DNA of 64,000 nucleotides from Zavarzinia aquatilis (GCF_003173035.1 NZ_QGLE01000001.1:62001-126000); one strand, 5' to 3'; shown: positions 34,413-42,691, numbered from the stretch's first letter. The notes: a model not told the origin generated them from the letters alone. Numbers and translations are program-made.

Positions 34413-35752
34413 ACAGGCCGGAGGTGCGGGCCGTCCGGCGGCGGGGGCAGATCCTCCGTCCGGCGGGGCGCCTCGTGCCGCCGATGCCTGCGCCCCGGGT
34501 CGGTGCCCTGGTGCCGCCCTTGCCGTCCGTGGCCGAGGAACACAGGGCCGCGCTCGTCTTCCTCTTCGCGCTCACCCTGCCCATGTTCGGGCAAAGCTTC
34601 CATTATCTGATCGACGTGATGCCGGCCTATTACCTGTCCAAGGCCTGGCCGGCCCTGACGCTCGCCCTGGTGCCCGTGGGCATCGCAAGGGCGAAGCCGC
34701 CGCTCACCCTGCTGTTTCTCCTGATGCTGGCCTATGTCCTCGGCGTGACACCCATGGTGTCGATGATCCAGCTGGGCAACGGCCTGTTCGATGGCCTCGC
34801 GACCACGGCCAAGTCCTGGCCCCTGACCTATTATTTTTCCCTGCTCGGCCTGCTGATGGTGGCGAAGCCCAAGGCTTCACAGGTCGAACGGGCACTGGTG
34901 ATCCTGGGCGCGACCACCTTCGGGCTGATGGTACTCCTGTGGATCGTCATGCCGGCCTCGGCCTATCAGGGCAACAACGCCGACAGCAAGCTGTTCATGT
35001 TCGAGTTCGAGCGTGGCTATCGCATCTACATGCCGATGTTCTTCGGCAATCTCTTCGTCTTCTGGTGCGCGCGTCAGGCGGTCGCCGGGCGCGGGCGGTT
35101 GTGGCTGCTGGGCCTCGCCGTCGCCTGTATTCTCGCTGAAATCCTGATCTACAAGCAGCGCACGGCGATCGCGGTCAGTCTGCTGCTGGTCGGCTGGGCG
35201 GTGACGACGGCGCTGCCGCGGCAACTGCGCAGCCTCGTCATCCTGGGCGGCGTCATGGCGGCGGCGGTTCTCATCTTCGCCGTCGCCACCGGCATGATCG
35301 GGGAATCGGCCAAGAGCAATCTGGGCGGCTCGCTGACCATCCGGCAGAATTCGCTCGCCCTCGCGTTCAATTTCATGTTCGGCGATCCCTTGCGCCTGCT
35401 GTTCGGCGTCGGCTCGATCACTAGGTTCAGCGCCGTCACCATGGCCGATGTCTTCGGCGACGCGCAGTTCTTCCTCGCCGATCTGGGCTGGGTCGGCATC
35501 ATGTTCGAATACGGCCTGCTGGGAGTCCTGCTGATCGCCAGTTGCCTGCTCGGCTGTCTCTACTTCGCCTGGCGCAATGCCGCCGATGGTGATCCGATGG
35601 CGCTCGCGTTGCGCGATCTGATCCTTTACGTCTCTATTGCCAGTATCATTTATTCCGTCATGTTTACGCCCGGCGAATTCGCGACGGCGGCGGCGCTGTC
35701 GGTCTATCTTGCCCGGCGGCGCGCGCAATCGACCGTCGCGGAGCCGAGTTGA
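34409..35752 (+). CDS. O-antigen polymerase/ligase-like membrane protein (Wzy-like)
   Basis: A 447-aa protein with about ten to twelve hydrophobic helices spread across its length, and a large periplasmic loop near the middle with ESAKSNLGGSLTIRQNSLALAFNF. This layout suits Wzy polymerases or O-antigen ligases. It starts at a GTG that overlaps the previous stop (GTGA at 34409-34412), with GAGGGGGG upstream. It probably polymerises the repeat unit. Sequence conservation in this family is low, so ligase activity cannot be excluded. Confidence 0.78.
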   Translation: MNRPEVRAVRRRGQILRPAGRLVPPMPAPRVGALVPPLPSVAEEHRAALVFLFALTLPMFGQSFHYLIDVMPAYYLSKAWPALTLALVPVGIARAKPPLTLLFLLMLAYVLGVTPMVSMIQLGNGLFDGLATTAKSWPLTYYFSLLGLLMVAKPKASQVERALVILGATTFGLMVLLWIVMPASAYQGNNADSKLFMFEFERGYRIYMPMFFGNLFVFWCARQAVAGRGRLWLLGLAVACILAEILIYKQRTAIAVSLLLVGWAVTTALPRQLRSLVILGGVMAAAVLIFAVATGMIGESAKSNLGGSLTIRQNSLALAFNFMFGDPLRLLFGVGSITRFSAVTMADVFGDAQFFLADLGWVGIMFEYGLLGVLLIASCLLGCLYFAWRNAADGDPMALALRDLILYVSIASIIYSVMFTPGEFATAAALSVYLARRRAQSTVAEPS

Positions 35753-36639
35753 CGGAGATCACGGTGCTGCGTTTGGTCAGGCGGGTTCGTAAACTACTGG
35801 CGCACCCGGGTTTCCGCTCGGCCCCGCTGGCAACGCTCTGGCGCGGCGCGGCATTGGTGTTCTGGGTCTGCCTGCGGCGCGAGCCTTTGTTTCGCATCGC
35901 GCCGGGTGCCGGTCTGCTGAAGGTGCCGGCCGATTTCCGCTATACTTCGGTCTCGTGCTACATGATGCGCGACTGGGCCGAGATCGACCTGCATTTTCTC
36001 GACCGCCTGATCGGCCCCGGTGATGTCTTCATCGACGTGGGCGCCAATATCGGCATCTACAGTTTGCGGGCGGCGCCGCTGGTGGGGCCTGCTGGCCTTG
36101 TCGTCGCCGTGGAACCGGGGCGTCTGTCGGCCGACCGGCTGGCGGCCAATGTCGCGCTCAATCCCGACTTCACCCAGATCCGGCTGGTGCGCAAGGCTGT
36201 CTCCGACCGGGAGGGACGCGCCACGTTCTTTCATGTCTTCGTCGGCGACGATCCCCAGACGTTTTCGTTGCTGACCGACGGCAGCCACCACGGCACGGAA
36301 GAGGTCGAGGTGACGACCCTGGACCGCCTGATGGCCGAACTGGCGCCCGGCCGGCTGGATTGCCTGAAGATCGACGTCGAGGGCGTCGAGGCACAGGTGA
36401 TATCCGGGGCGGCGGAAACCATCGCCCGCCACCGGCCGATCATCCTGTTCGAGGTGAACGCCGACTTGCAGAAGCATCGCGGCGACGACAAGTCCGGCGC
36501 CTTCCGCGCGATCGAGGCCTTTGGCTACGACTTCTTCATCCGTCAGGCCGACGGCCGGCTGCTGGCGCGTGAAAGCGTGCCGGAGGGCTGGGGCAATCTC
36601 GTCGCCATCCATCCCGAAGGCCGGCAGCCGCGCGCCTGA
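35749..36639 (+). CDS. FkbM-family SAM methyltransferase
   Basis: A 296-aa methyltransferase. The SAM-binding motif DVGANIGIYSL is at 96-106, VVAVEPG follows near 121-127, and LDCLKIDVEGVEAQV is the typical FkbM motif near 203-217. A TTG start at 35749 overlaps the previous stop codon (TTGA). It is the last gene of the five-gene polysaccharide operon and probably O-methylates a sugar of the repeat unit. The stop codon lies inside a hairpin shared with the convergent gene. Confidence 0.85.
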   Translation: MTEITVLRLVRRVRKLLAHPGFRSAPLATLWRGAALVFWVCLRREPLFRIAPGAGLLKVPADFRYTSVSCYMMRDWAEIDLHFLDRLIGPGDVFIDVGANIGIYSLRAAPLVGPAGLVVAVEPGRLSADRLAANVALNPDFTQIRLVRKAVSDREGRATFFHVFVGDDPQTFSLLTDGSHHGTEEVEVTTLDRLMAELAPGRLDCLKIDVEGVEAQVISGAAETIARHRPIILFEVNADLQKHRGDDKSGAFRAIEAFGYDFFIRQADGRLLARESVPEGWGNLVAIHPEGRQPRA

Positions 36640-36652
36640 CGCGGGCGTCAGG
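36635..36652. terminator. Hairpin containing both convergent stop codons
   Basis: CCTGACGC-GG-GCGTCAGG is a perfect 8-bp inverted repeat. The FkbM stop TGA (36637-36639) and the stop of the leftward GH18 gene (36648-36650) are symmetric parts of it. No U-run is present. It may act as a bidirectional transcript end or just reflect compact convergent coding. Confidence 0.5.
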
Positions 36653-37640
36653 GCAGAGTGGCATCGCAGCCGGAGAGGCCGAGGCCCCGGCAGATATCCT
36701 GAAGCTTGCGACGGCCGTTGGCGCTGCCGTCCGACGTGCGCTGAAGCGCGGCATAGAGCATGGCGCCCGCGCCCGGGTCGGCCGGCGTCGCCAGATCGGA
36801 CAGGATGGCCTCGATCCGGGGTGGGCTCCAGTCGTCGCCCGGAATGCTGGAGACGACATTGATGCCGATGGTCAGCGGCCCCTGCCAATAATGGCGATAG
36901 GCGCGGAAGGCCTGGCGCGGATCGAAGTCCGGGCCGGCTTCATAGCTCATGATCGAGAGGAGATCGACCTCCGCCGCCTCCGGCGAGCGCAGCAGGTCGA
37001 GCATGACGCCGGTATAGGGCGAGACCGGCCGGGCGGCCGCGTAGTCGCCTTCGCCATAGGCGCCGACGCTCCAGACCGGGATCGACAGCATCGCCGGCCG
37101 GGGCAGGGCGGCCCGCGTCCGGCGCACGAGATCGCGCCAGATCGGGTCGCTGGCACAGGCGATGCGGCCCGCCTCGCCGGACGGTCGGCAATCGGGACGC
37201 GGCGGCTCGTAATCGAGGTCGATGCCGTCGGCGCCGAGATCGGCGACAAGGCGGGCGGCGGCGACGGGATCATAGGCCGGCCAGCCTTCCTTGTAACCAT
37301 CGCCGCCGACGCCGAGCAGCACGCGCACTCCCGGGTTGTCGCGTTTCAGGATGGCGATCGCGTCGCGCAGGATGGGGCCGCCGAACTGATATTCGAGGCC
37401 GGTCGCCCCGAGGTCGAGCTGGCCGGGATAGATCATGTCGGGCCGGGCGAAGGCGAGCACGACCGTGTTGGCATAGGCCGGCATGAAGGCGAGGGTGGTG
37501 GCGATGGCCCCGGTCGCCGGCCGTTCCAGCCAGCTTTCATGATAGACGACGAAGGGCCGCGCCTCCGCCGCCCGCGCCGCCGTGCCGCCGAACAGGCCGG
37601 CCAGAACCACGGCGAGGGCCGTGGCGGGCCGCAGGGCCAT
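36648..37640 (-). CDS. Secreted GH18-like glycoside hydrolase
   Basis: A 330-aa protein. The signal peptide is at about 1-25 (ALAVVLAGLFGGTAARA). The GH18 signature D138-G-I-D141-L-D143-Y-E145 gives the catalytic acid E145, and the preceding LLGVGGDGY near 109-116 corresponds to the family's S-x-G-G strand. It would hydrolyse or rearrange beta-linked N-acetylated sugars by substrate-assisted catalysis. Its ATG overlaps the stop of the sugar transferase gene (TGATG), so it is made together with exopolysaccharide enzymes and may trim the polymer or aid release. A chitinase role in nutrition is the alternative. Confidence 0.8.
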   Translation of the reverse strand: MALRPATALAVVLAGLFGGTAARAAEARPFVVYHESWLERPATGAIATTLAFMPAYANTVVLAFARPDMIYPGQLDLGATGLEYQFGGPILRDAIAILKRDNPGVRVLLGVGGDGYKEGWPAYDPVAAARLVADLGADGIDLDYEPPRPDCRPSGEAGRIACASDPIWRDLVRRTRAALPRPAMLSIPVWSVGAYGEGDYAAARPVSPYTGVMLDLLRSPEAAEVDLLSIMSYEAGPDFDPRQAFRAYRHYWQGPLTIGINVVSSIPGDDWSPPRIEAILSDLATPADPGAGAMLYAALQRTSDGSANGRRKLQDICRGLGLSGCDATLP

Positions 37641-39052
37641 CAGAACACGTCCTTGCCGAACAGGCCGACGATGACCGTCTTCGCCATGATCTTGATGTCG
37701 AGCCACAGCGACCAGTTCTCGATATAGGCGATGTCGAATTCGACCGCCTTGCGGGCCTTTTCCACCGTGTGGATGCCGCCGCGCGCGCCGTTGATCTGGG
37801 CAAGGCCAGTCACCCCGGGCTTCACCCGGCAGCGGAAGGCATATTGGCGCACGGCCTCGAGATAGGTGTTGTTGCCGACCAGCATGTTGGGCACATGGGG
37901 CCGTGGCCCCACCACCGACATGTCCCCCTTCAGCACATTGAGGAGCTGGGGGAGTTCGTCGATGCTGCTGCGGCGCAGGAAGGCGCCGACCCTGGTGATG
38001 CGGGGATTGTCCTTGGGCGTGCCGCGTGTGCCGTCGTCATTGGGGTCGACGGTCATGGTGCGGAACTTGAAGACGTCGAAAGTCTGGTTGTTGAAGCCGA
38101 CGCGGCGCTGACGGAACAGGATCGGCCCCGGCGAAGTCAGGCGGATCGCGATGGCCGCGCCCAGCAGGATGGGCGCGGTCAGGGTCAGGCCGATCACGGC
38201 GACCACCTTGTCCTCCACCGCCTTGAGCACGCCCTGCGAGCCCTTCAGCGGGCGATGCGCCATGCACAGCGAGCGCATCCCGGCGATGGTGACGGTCGAA
38301 GCGAAACCAGTGCGCAGGTCGTGACTCTCGAGCGGGACGAGGAGGTCGGCGGCGAAACCCTGCAGCCGCTCCAGCATTCCGTCGATGCGGGTCATGGCGA
38401 CCCAGGGCAGGGCCAGGATCACGACATCGACCGAGGAGGCGCTGACCGCCTTGCGCAGGTCTTCGACCTTGCCGATGACGGGAACACCCTGCACCGATTC
38501 CGCCCGGCGGTCCGGGCCGCGGTCGTCATATATGCCGAGGATCTCGTAGGTGTGGCGCTGGTCGTCGCTGCGCAGGCTCTCGATGATCGTGTCCGTCTTC
38601 TCGGTCACGCCGACAATGGCGACCCGGCGCCTGAGCAGGCCGTCGCGGAAGGCCTTGGCCACCAGGAATTTGGCGATGAAGCGATTGGCGGCCAGGGCGA
38701 CCACGGCCCACCCCAGCCAGCGCAGCATCTCCGCGCCCAGGTCGAACACCTCCGGTCTATAGATGCCGACGACGATGCCCGTGACCGGCAGCGCGATCGC
38801 CGTCATCAGGGCGGGCCGCAGGATCGACGACAGCGGATTGCGGTAACGCTCCACCCGGTAACTGTTCGAGGCTTCCATCAGCCGCACGAACAGGACGAGG
38901 AACAGCAGGCCGGCGAGGCCGAACTGCAGCATATTGAAGCCAAGACCGGGACCGCGCCAGGTCACGCCGACGGCGATGAAGGCGATGGCGATGGCCGCCA
39001 GATCCCCAAGACGCACGAGGCGATTGATCAATCCGTGTGTCCAGAAAATCAT
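37640..39052 (-). CDS. Polyprenyl-phosphate glycosyl-1-phosphate transferase (WcaJ/WbaP-like)
   Basis: A 470-aa enzyme that starts the polysaccharide by moving a sugar-1-phosphate to undecaprenyl phosphate. Four or so membrane helices occupy the first 130 residues, a Rossmann-like CoA-binding-type region follows (RRVAIVGVTEKTD), and the C-terminal transferase domain has SPGPILFRQRRVGFN, FKFRTM and SIDELPQLLNVLKGDMSVVGPRP. The ATG at 39052 has GGGG upstream; an ATG at 39100 would add 16 residues. It is divergent from the second FkbM gene and is translated together with the GH18 gene. Confidence 0.9.
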   Translation of the reverse strand: MIFWTHGLINRLVRLGDLAAIAIAFIAVGVTWRGPGLGFNMLQFGLAGLLFLVLFVRLMEASNSYRVERYRNPLSSILRPALMTAIALPVTGIVVGIYRPEVFDLGAEMLRWLGWAVVALAANRFIAKFLVAKAFRDGLLRRRVAIVGVTEKTDTIIESLRSDDQRHTYEILGIYDDRGPDRRAESVQGVPVIGKVEDLRKAVSASSVDVVILALPWVAMTRIDGMLERLQGFAADLLVPLESHDLRTGFASTVTIAGMRSLCMAHRPLKGSQGVLKAVEDKVVAVIGLTLTAPILLGAAIAIRLTSPGPILFRQRRVGFNNQTFDVFKFRTMTVDPNDDGTRGTPKDNPRITRVGAFLRRSSIDELPQLLNVLKGDMSVVGPRPHVPNMLVGNNTYLEAVRQYAFRCRVKPGVTGLAQINGARGGIHTVEKARKAVEFDIAYIENWSLWLDIKIMAKTVIVGLFGKDVF

Positions 39053-39141
39053 GAATGCCCCGACGATTCCCTGCGTTCGCTCATTCGACGCCTGAAGCAT
39101 GGCGCCGCCGTCACAACAGTCAAGGCGCGAGGCGCCGGTCG

Positions 39142-39156
39142 CCCCGCAATGCGGGG
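39142..39156 (+). other. CCCCGC-AAT-GCGGGG hairpin in the divergent gap
   Basis: A perfect 6-bp GC stem with a 3-base loop lies 13 bases before the GTG of the second FkbM gene. It would be in that gene's 5' leader and could affect translation. Nothing else is recognised in this 116-bp gap. Confidence 0.4.
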
Positions 39157-39168
39157 TGAACACTGGCG

Positions 39169-40050
39169 GTGGGCACCGATTTCGTGTCTTCTGTTGCCCA
39201 GTATCGCGAAGCCCCGAAGGACAATGTCGTGCTGGCACACCTGAAGTCGTTGATCGAGTCCCGGTTTCCCCGGCTGTTCGGCGTGCTCGCCGATATTCGC
39301 GATAACCGCGCGATGAAGGATGGCGAGCCCGAGATGCGCCTGTTGCCCCGCCTCGTCTCGAAGGGCGAGACGGTCTGCGACATCGGCGCCAACCGCGGTC
39401 TCTACACCTACTGGCTGCTGCGCTTCGGCACCCGCATCTTCGCCTTCGAGCCCAATCCCCGTCTGGTCCGGGTCATGGAGCTGCGTTTCAGCCGGGCAAT
39501 CGCCGCCGGCCGCCTGAAGGTCGACAGCTGCGCGCTGAGCGATACGGTCGGCGAAGTCGTATTGCATGTCCCGGTGGACGCGGCCGCCCTCGGCACCGTC
39601 GAGGCGGCGGCCTTCGCCAAGCTGGGTGATGCCCCGACCGAGAGCTTCACCGTGCCCAAGCGGCGCCTCGACGATGTGCTGCGCGACAAGGTCGATTTCA
39701 TGAAGATCGACGTCGAAGGCCACGAGATCGCGGTGATCGACGGCGGCCTCGGCATCATCGGGCGCGACCTGCCCACCCTGCTGATCGAGGCGGAGGAGCG
39801 GCACCGCCCCGGCGCCGTCGCCTCGCTGCGCCAACGGCTGGAGCCTCTCGGTTACACCGGCTACTTCCTCGACGGCACGGGGCTGCGCCCCATCGAAGCC
39901 TTCGATCCGGCCGTGCATCAGGATACTACGGCCCTGAACGAGGCGGGCACTCACCGGCTCGAGGGGCGAATCTACTACAATAATTTCATCTTCGTCGCCC
40001 GCGCCCAGGCCCGGGCCAAGCTGGTCGACCTCATCGCGGCCGACAGGTAA
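39169..40050 (+). CDS. FkbM-family SAM methyltransferase, second copy
   Basis: A 293-aa methyltransferase with DIGANRGLYT at 71-80, FAFEPNP near 92-98 and VDFMKIDVEGHEIAVI near 176-191. It resembles the FkbM protein at 35749 in motif layout but not closely in sequence. It begins with GTG. Being just outside the two polysaccharide operons, it may methylate the same polymer at another position. Its 3' end overlaps the next convergent gene by 20 bp. Confidence 0.85.
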   Translation: MGTDFVSSVAQYREAPKDNVVLAHLKSLIESRFPRLFGVLADIRDNRAMKDGEPEMRLLPRLVSKGETVCDIGANRGLYTYWLLRFGTRIFAFEPNPRLVRVMELRFSRAIAAGRLKVDSCALSDTVGEVVLHVPVDAAALGTVEAAAFAKLGDAPTESFTVPKRRLDDVLRDKVDFMKIDVEGHEIAVIDGGLGIIGRDLPTLLIEAEERHRPGAVASLRQRLEPLGYTGYFLDGTGLRPIEAFDPAVHQDTTALNEAGTHRLEGRIYYNNFIFVARAQARAKLVDLIAADR

Positions 40051-40414
40051 CGACGGCGCCAGCGACCGAATATTGCTTCGCCTGCAGGTCGATCTGGCGC
40101 AGCTTGTGCCAGACCGGGTCACTCGGGCGCGGGCAGAAATTCAGCAGCGCCGTCCCCGGCGAGCCCTGCCAGCCGTCGGGAATGTGGATGGTCACGTCGT
40201 AGCCGACCGCGCTCGGCTGCGGGTCTTCATACCACCACATGGGCGGCAGGGTGCGGCGCAGGTAGACACGGATGTTCTCCCTGACATCGGGCGGCAATTC
40301 GGTGTTGTAGCGCGGCCGGGCCTGACCGTCCTGCGCTCGCTCGGCCAGCGCCGGCGCGGCGGTGGCGGCGTGCAGCAGGGCGAGGGTCATCGTCAGGGCG
40401 GCAGTGCGAAGCAT
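40031..40414 (-). CDS. Small secreted protein of unknown function
   Basis: A 127-aa protein with a signal peptide (about 1-24, AALTMTLALLHAATAAPALA). The mature chain has aromatic-rich MWWYEDPQPSAVGYDV and two cysteines (LLNFCPRPS, VVTCRPR) that could form a disulphide. I do not recognise a family. It overlaps the second FkbM gene tail to tail by 20 bp and is divergent from nikR. Confidence 0.68.
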   Translation of the reverse strand: MLRTAALTMTLALLHAATAAPALAERAQDGQARPRYNTELPPDVRENIRVYLRRTLPPMWWYEDPQPSAVGYDVTIHIPDGWQGSPGTALLNFCPRPSDPVWHKLRQIDLQAKQYSVAGAVVTCRPR

Positions 40415-40527
40415 GGCGCCAATCTGTCACGAGCCGGCGTCCCGCGCCAGCCACCGCACGCGCTCTCGACGGCCGGCAGAGAGCTGCCTAGGCTGGCGCG
40501 GCATACCGACCCGGCGGAGTTTCCTTC

Positions 40528-40968
40528 ATGCAGCGCGTGACCATCACCCTCGATCTCGATCTGACCGCCGAACTCGACGGCTTCATGGCCGCCCGCCAGT
40601 ACGAGAACCGGTCCGAGGCGATCCGCGATCTGGTGCGGGCGGGCCTGCGTGAAGCCCGATTGGGCGAGGAGGGGGATCACCCTTGCGTCGCCGCCCTCGT
40701 CTATGTCTTCGATCACGAGCGGCGCGACCTCGCCAGCCGGCTGACCCATGCCCATCACGATCATCACGATCTGTCGCTGGCGACGACCCATGTCCATCTC
40801 GACGATGCCCGCTGCCTCGAGGTCGCGCTGCTGCGCGGCAAGGCCGGCGAGGTCCGCCATTTCGCCGATCACGTGATGGCCGAGAGGGGGGTGCAGCACG
40901 GCCGTCTGGTGCTGGTGCCGACCGAGGAGGCGCCGACGCCCCACGGACACCATCATCACGACGAATAG
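40528..40968 (+). CDS. nikR: Nickel-responsive regulator NikR
   Basis: A 146-aa ribbon-helix-helix repressor. The N-terminal DNA-binding part is residues 2-42 (VTITLDLDLTAELDGFM, SEAIRDLVRAGL). The ACT-like metal domain has a histidine cluster at 74-80 and H88, H90 and C96 (THVHLDDARC), which match the square-planar Ni(II) ligands of E. coli NikR. The extra His-rich C-terminal tail (HGHHHHDE) could bind more metal. GGAG precedes the ATG. No nickel transporter is in the window, so its targets must lie elsewhere, apart from possible autoregulation. Confidence 0.92.
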   Translation: MQRVTITLDLDLTAELDGFMAARQYENRSEAIRDLVRAGLREARLGEEGDHPCVAALVYVFDHERRDLASRLTHAHHDHHDLSLATTHVHLDDARCLEVALLRGKAGEVRHFADHVMAERGVQHGRLVLVPTEEAPTPHGHHHHDE

Positions 40969-40981
40969 GGACCGCGCGGGC

Positions 40982-41025
40982 AAAAAAATGCCCGCCGTTC
41001 GAGGGCCAGAGTGAACGGCGGGCTT
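40982..41025. terminator. Intrinsic terminator after nikR
   Basis: GCCCGCCGTTC (40990-41000) and GAACGGCGGGC (41013-41023) form a perfect 11-bp stem with a 12-base loop. The left side is AAAAAAAT, which gives a U-run for leftward transcripts; on the right TTAAA follows. It probably ends the nikR transcript. Confidence 0.7.
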
Positions 41026-41341
41026 AAAGTATGGGCCGCGTCGAAAATCGCGATACTGGGCCGAAGCCCCGAAATCGCAACCCGACGTTGCGCTGCGGCC
41101 GTTCCGATCAAGCAAGCGGAGGAGAGATCGCTTCACCTATCGGCGTGGCAACATAAAAAGATGATTCTCATTATGCTGCCATACGACCTTGGTATGAGCA
41201 CGATTGACGCAGGGGAATCAAGGCTTTTCCAGCCCGGGGGCGGAAATAGTCCAGCCTGCGTGGCATCGGCGCCGCTACTGGCGTCCGGGCGTTTTTGGAC
41301 TTACGCTGCACCGGCACAGTCGCCCTTGCCGGAACACAACC
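41024..41341. other. Gene-free stretch with a Fur-like site and GC stems
   Basis: These 318 bases show no convincing gene. A Fur-like site lies at 41157-41175. Farther on, AGCCCGGG (about 41230) could pair with TCCGGGC (about 41284-41290), and that arm is followed by GTTTTTGG. A small regulatory RNA or a leader with a terminator is possible but unproved. Confidence 0.4.
41157..41175. promoter_or_regulatory. Fur-box-like site
   Basis: Read on the minus strand, CATAATGAGAATCATCTTT matches the 19-bp Fur consensus GATAATGATAATCATTATC at 14 positions. It lies about 167 bp before a 62-aa membrane protein gene. Confidence 0.4.
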
Positions 41342-41530
41342 ATGGCCGGAGTTGTAACCTACGTCTGGACCGCCTTCTGGGACTGGCTGGTCATCCGCTC
41401 GGACCTGCCGCCGGTCGAAATCCGCAATTCCTTCGACGATCTGCTCGATCAGGCGCAGTCGACGAACGGGATGCTGGTGATCGGCGGCGTGCTGGTCCTC
41501 GCCTGGCTGACCTTCCGGGTCTTTCGCTGA
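41342..41530 (+). CDS. Small membrane protein, 62 aa
   Basis: A short protein with an amphipathic N-terminus (VVTYVWTAFWDWLVI), an acidic linker (SFDDLLDQAQS) and a C-terminal membrane helix (MLVIGGVLVLAWLTFRVF, residues 44-61). GGAA lies 10 bases before the ATG. It is not a member of a family I know. It ends one base before the convergent thioesterase gene's stop codon. Whether the Fur-like site upstream controls it is unknown. Confidence 0.55.
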   Translation: MAGVVTYVWTAFWDWLVIRSDLPPVEIRNSFDDLLDQAQSTNGMLVIGGVLVLAWLTFRVFR

Positions 41531-41956
41531 TCAGCGTGGCGGGATCGAATACGTCCCGGTGGCATGCGCGACCAGGTCAGGGTCGCCATCGGAATAGAGC
41601 GAGACTTCGCCGATGACGAGCCGGCTGCCGAACTTGAGGGCGCGGCTTTCGGCGATCATGTCGCGCGGGCCGGGCTTGCGCAGGAAATTGATGTTCAGGT
41701 TGGTGGTCACCGCCAGCGCCACCGGGCCGAGGGTGCCGAGCACCATGGCATAGAGGCCGCAATCGGCCAGCTGGAACATGCTGGGGCCGGAAATCGTGCC
41801 GCCGGGGCGCAGGTGCTTCGTGTCGAAGGGCAAGCGGCAGCGCGAGAAGCCGGGCGCCGTTTCCTCGACCTTGATGTGCATCGCCTGTTCGAAGACCTGT
41901 TCGAGGAAGCTCTGCACTTCACCCGCGTTCATGGCCGCCTGTGCCGGCAAGGACAT
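41531..41956 (-). CDS. PaaI-like hotdog-fold thioesterase
   Basis: A 141-aa acyl-CoA thioesterase-like protein of the hotdog fold. The segment LRPGGTISGPSMFQLADCGLYAMV carries the conserved Gly-Gly-x-x-x-G-x-x-x-x-x-x-D feature of PaaI-type enzymes, and NLNINFLRKPGPRDMIAE is the typical following strand pair. GGGGGAATCC precedes the ATG. It would hydrolyse an acyl-CoA in the cytosol; the acyl group is unknown. Confidence 0.85.
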   Translation of the reverse strand: MSLPAQAAMNAGEVQSFLEQVFEQAMHIKVEETAPGFSRCRLPFDTKHLRPGGTISGPSMFQLADCGLYAMVLGTLGPVALAVTTNLNINFLRKPGPRDMIAESRALKFGSRLVIGEVSLYSDGDPDLVAHATGTYSIPPR

Positions 41957-42058
41957 GGATTCCCCCGTCGTTTTGTTCGTTGCTGCGACAAAATAGGCGG
42001 GCGGGCAGGGGGCCGCCAGTCTTGCCTTGGCATGGCGCTTCGGCATAAAGCACGGGGC

Positions 42059-42691
42059 ATGATCCTCTCGCGTGTCGATATCGCCGATCTGCCGGCCATC
42101 CGGGCCGCCTTCGACGCCCATCTCGAAGTCGAGGCGCCCCATGCGCGCGCCGCCTTCGCCTTCGTCATGGACAGCGCCGACCTGATCCCCCTCGGCGTCG
42201 ATACGGCGGAGCACCGTGATCGGGCGGTCCGCCTCGCCCATGACTTCGGCCTCGAGACGCTGGACGAGGCCCCGCAGCAGGCGTTCTCGTGGGATGGCCG
42301 CTTCCTCCGCACCCGGTCGGAGGCGAGCGTCATCGTGCATGAGGTCACCCACTACCTGGTCTCCCCGCCCGAGCGGCGCGGGCTGCTCGATTTCGGTCTC
42401 GGCGCCGGTCCCGAATCGGGCCGGGTGGAGGAGGCGAACGCCGCCCTCTGCACCGATTTCGCCACGCGGGAGGAGGAGGAGACCCTGGCATCCCTGCTCG
42501 GCATCCTGTGGGAAGTCGAATTGGGCCAGCCGGGCGTGCTCGCCTTTCTCGAACAGAACTGGCTGGAAGGCTGGCACCGGCCGACCGCCGCCCGCCATTT
42601 CGCCCGCCATCTCGACATGCTGGTGCGCATGGGCCTGGTCCGGGCGGACGGCCATCCGGTGCCGCCGCCCGTGGGCCTGCAGGCGGCCTGA
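42059..42691 (+). CDS. HExxH-motif protein, possibly EpmC-like hydroxylase
   Basis: A 210-aa protein with H94-E-V-T-H98 followed by YLVSPPERRGLLDFGLG and a downstream EEANAALCTDF and EEEETLASLLGILWEVELG. The HExxH and later acidic residues resemble EF-P hydroxylase (EpmC/YfcM) and related metal-dependent proteins. The metal site suggests a metalloenzyme. The role is unproved; a protease or metal-binding protein is possible. I start at the ATG at 42059; one at 42032 would add nine residues. Confidence 0.55.
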   Translation: MILSRVDIADLPAIRAAFDAHLEVEAPHARAAFAFVMDSADLIPLGVDTAEHRDRAVRLAHDFGLETLDEAPQQAFSWDGRFLRTRSEASVIVHEVTHYLVSPPERRGLLDFGLGAGPESGRVEEANAALCTDFATREEEETLASLLGILWEVELGQPGVLAFLEQNWLEGWHRPTAARHFARHLDMLVRMGLVRADGHPVPPPVGLQAA

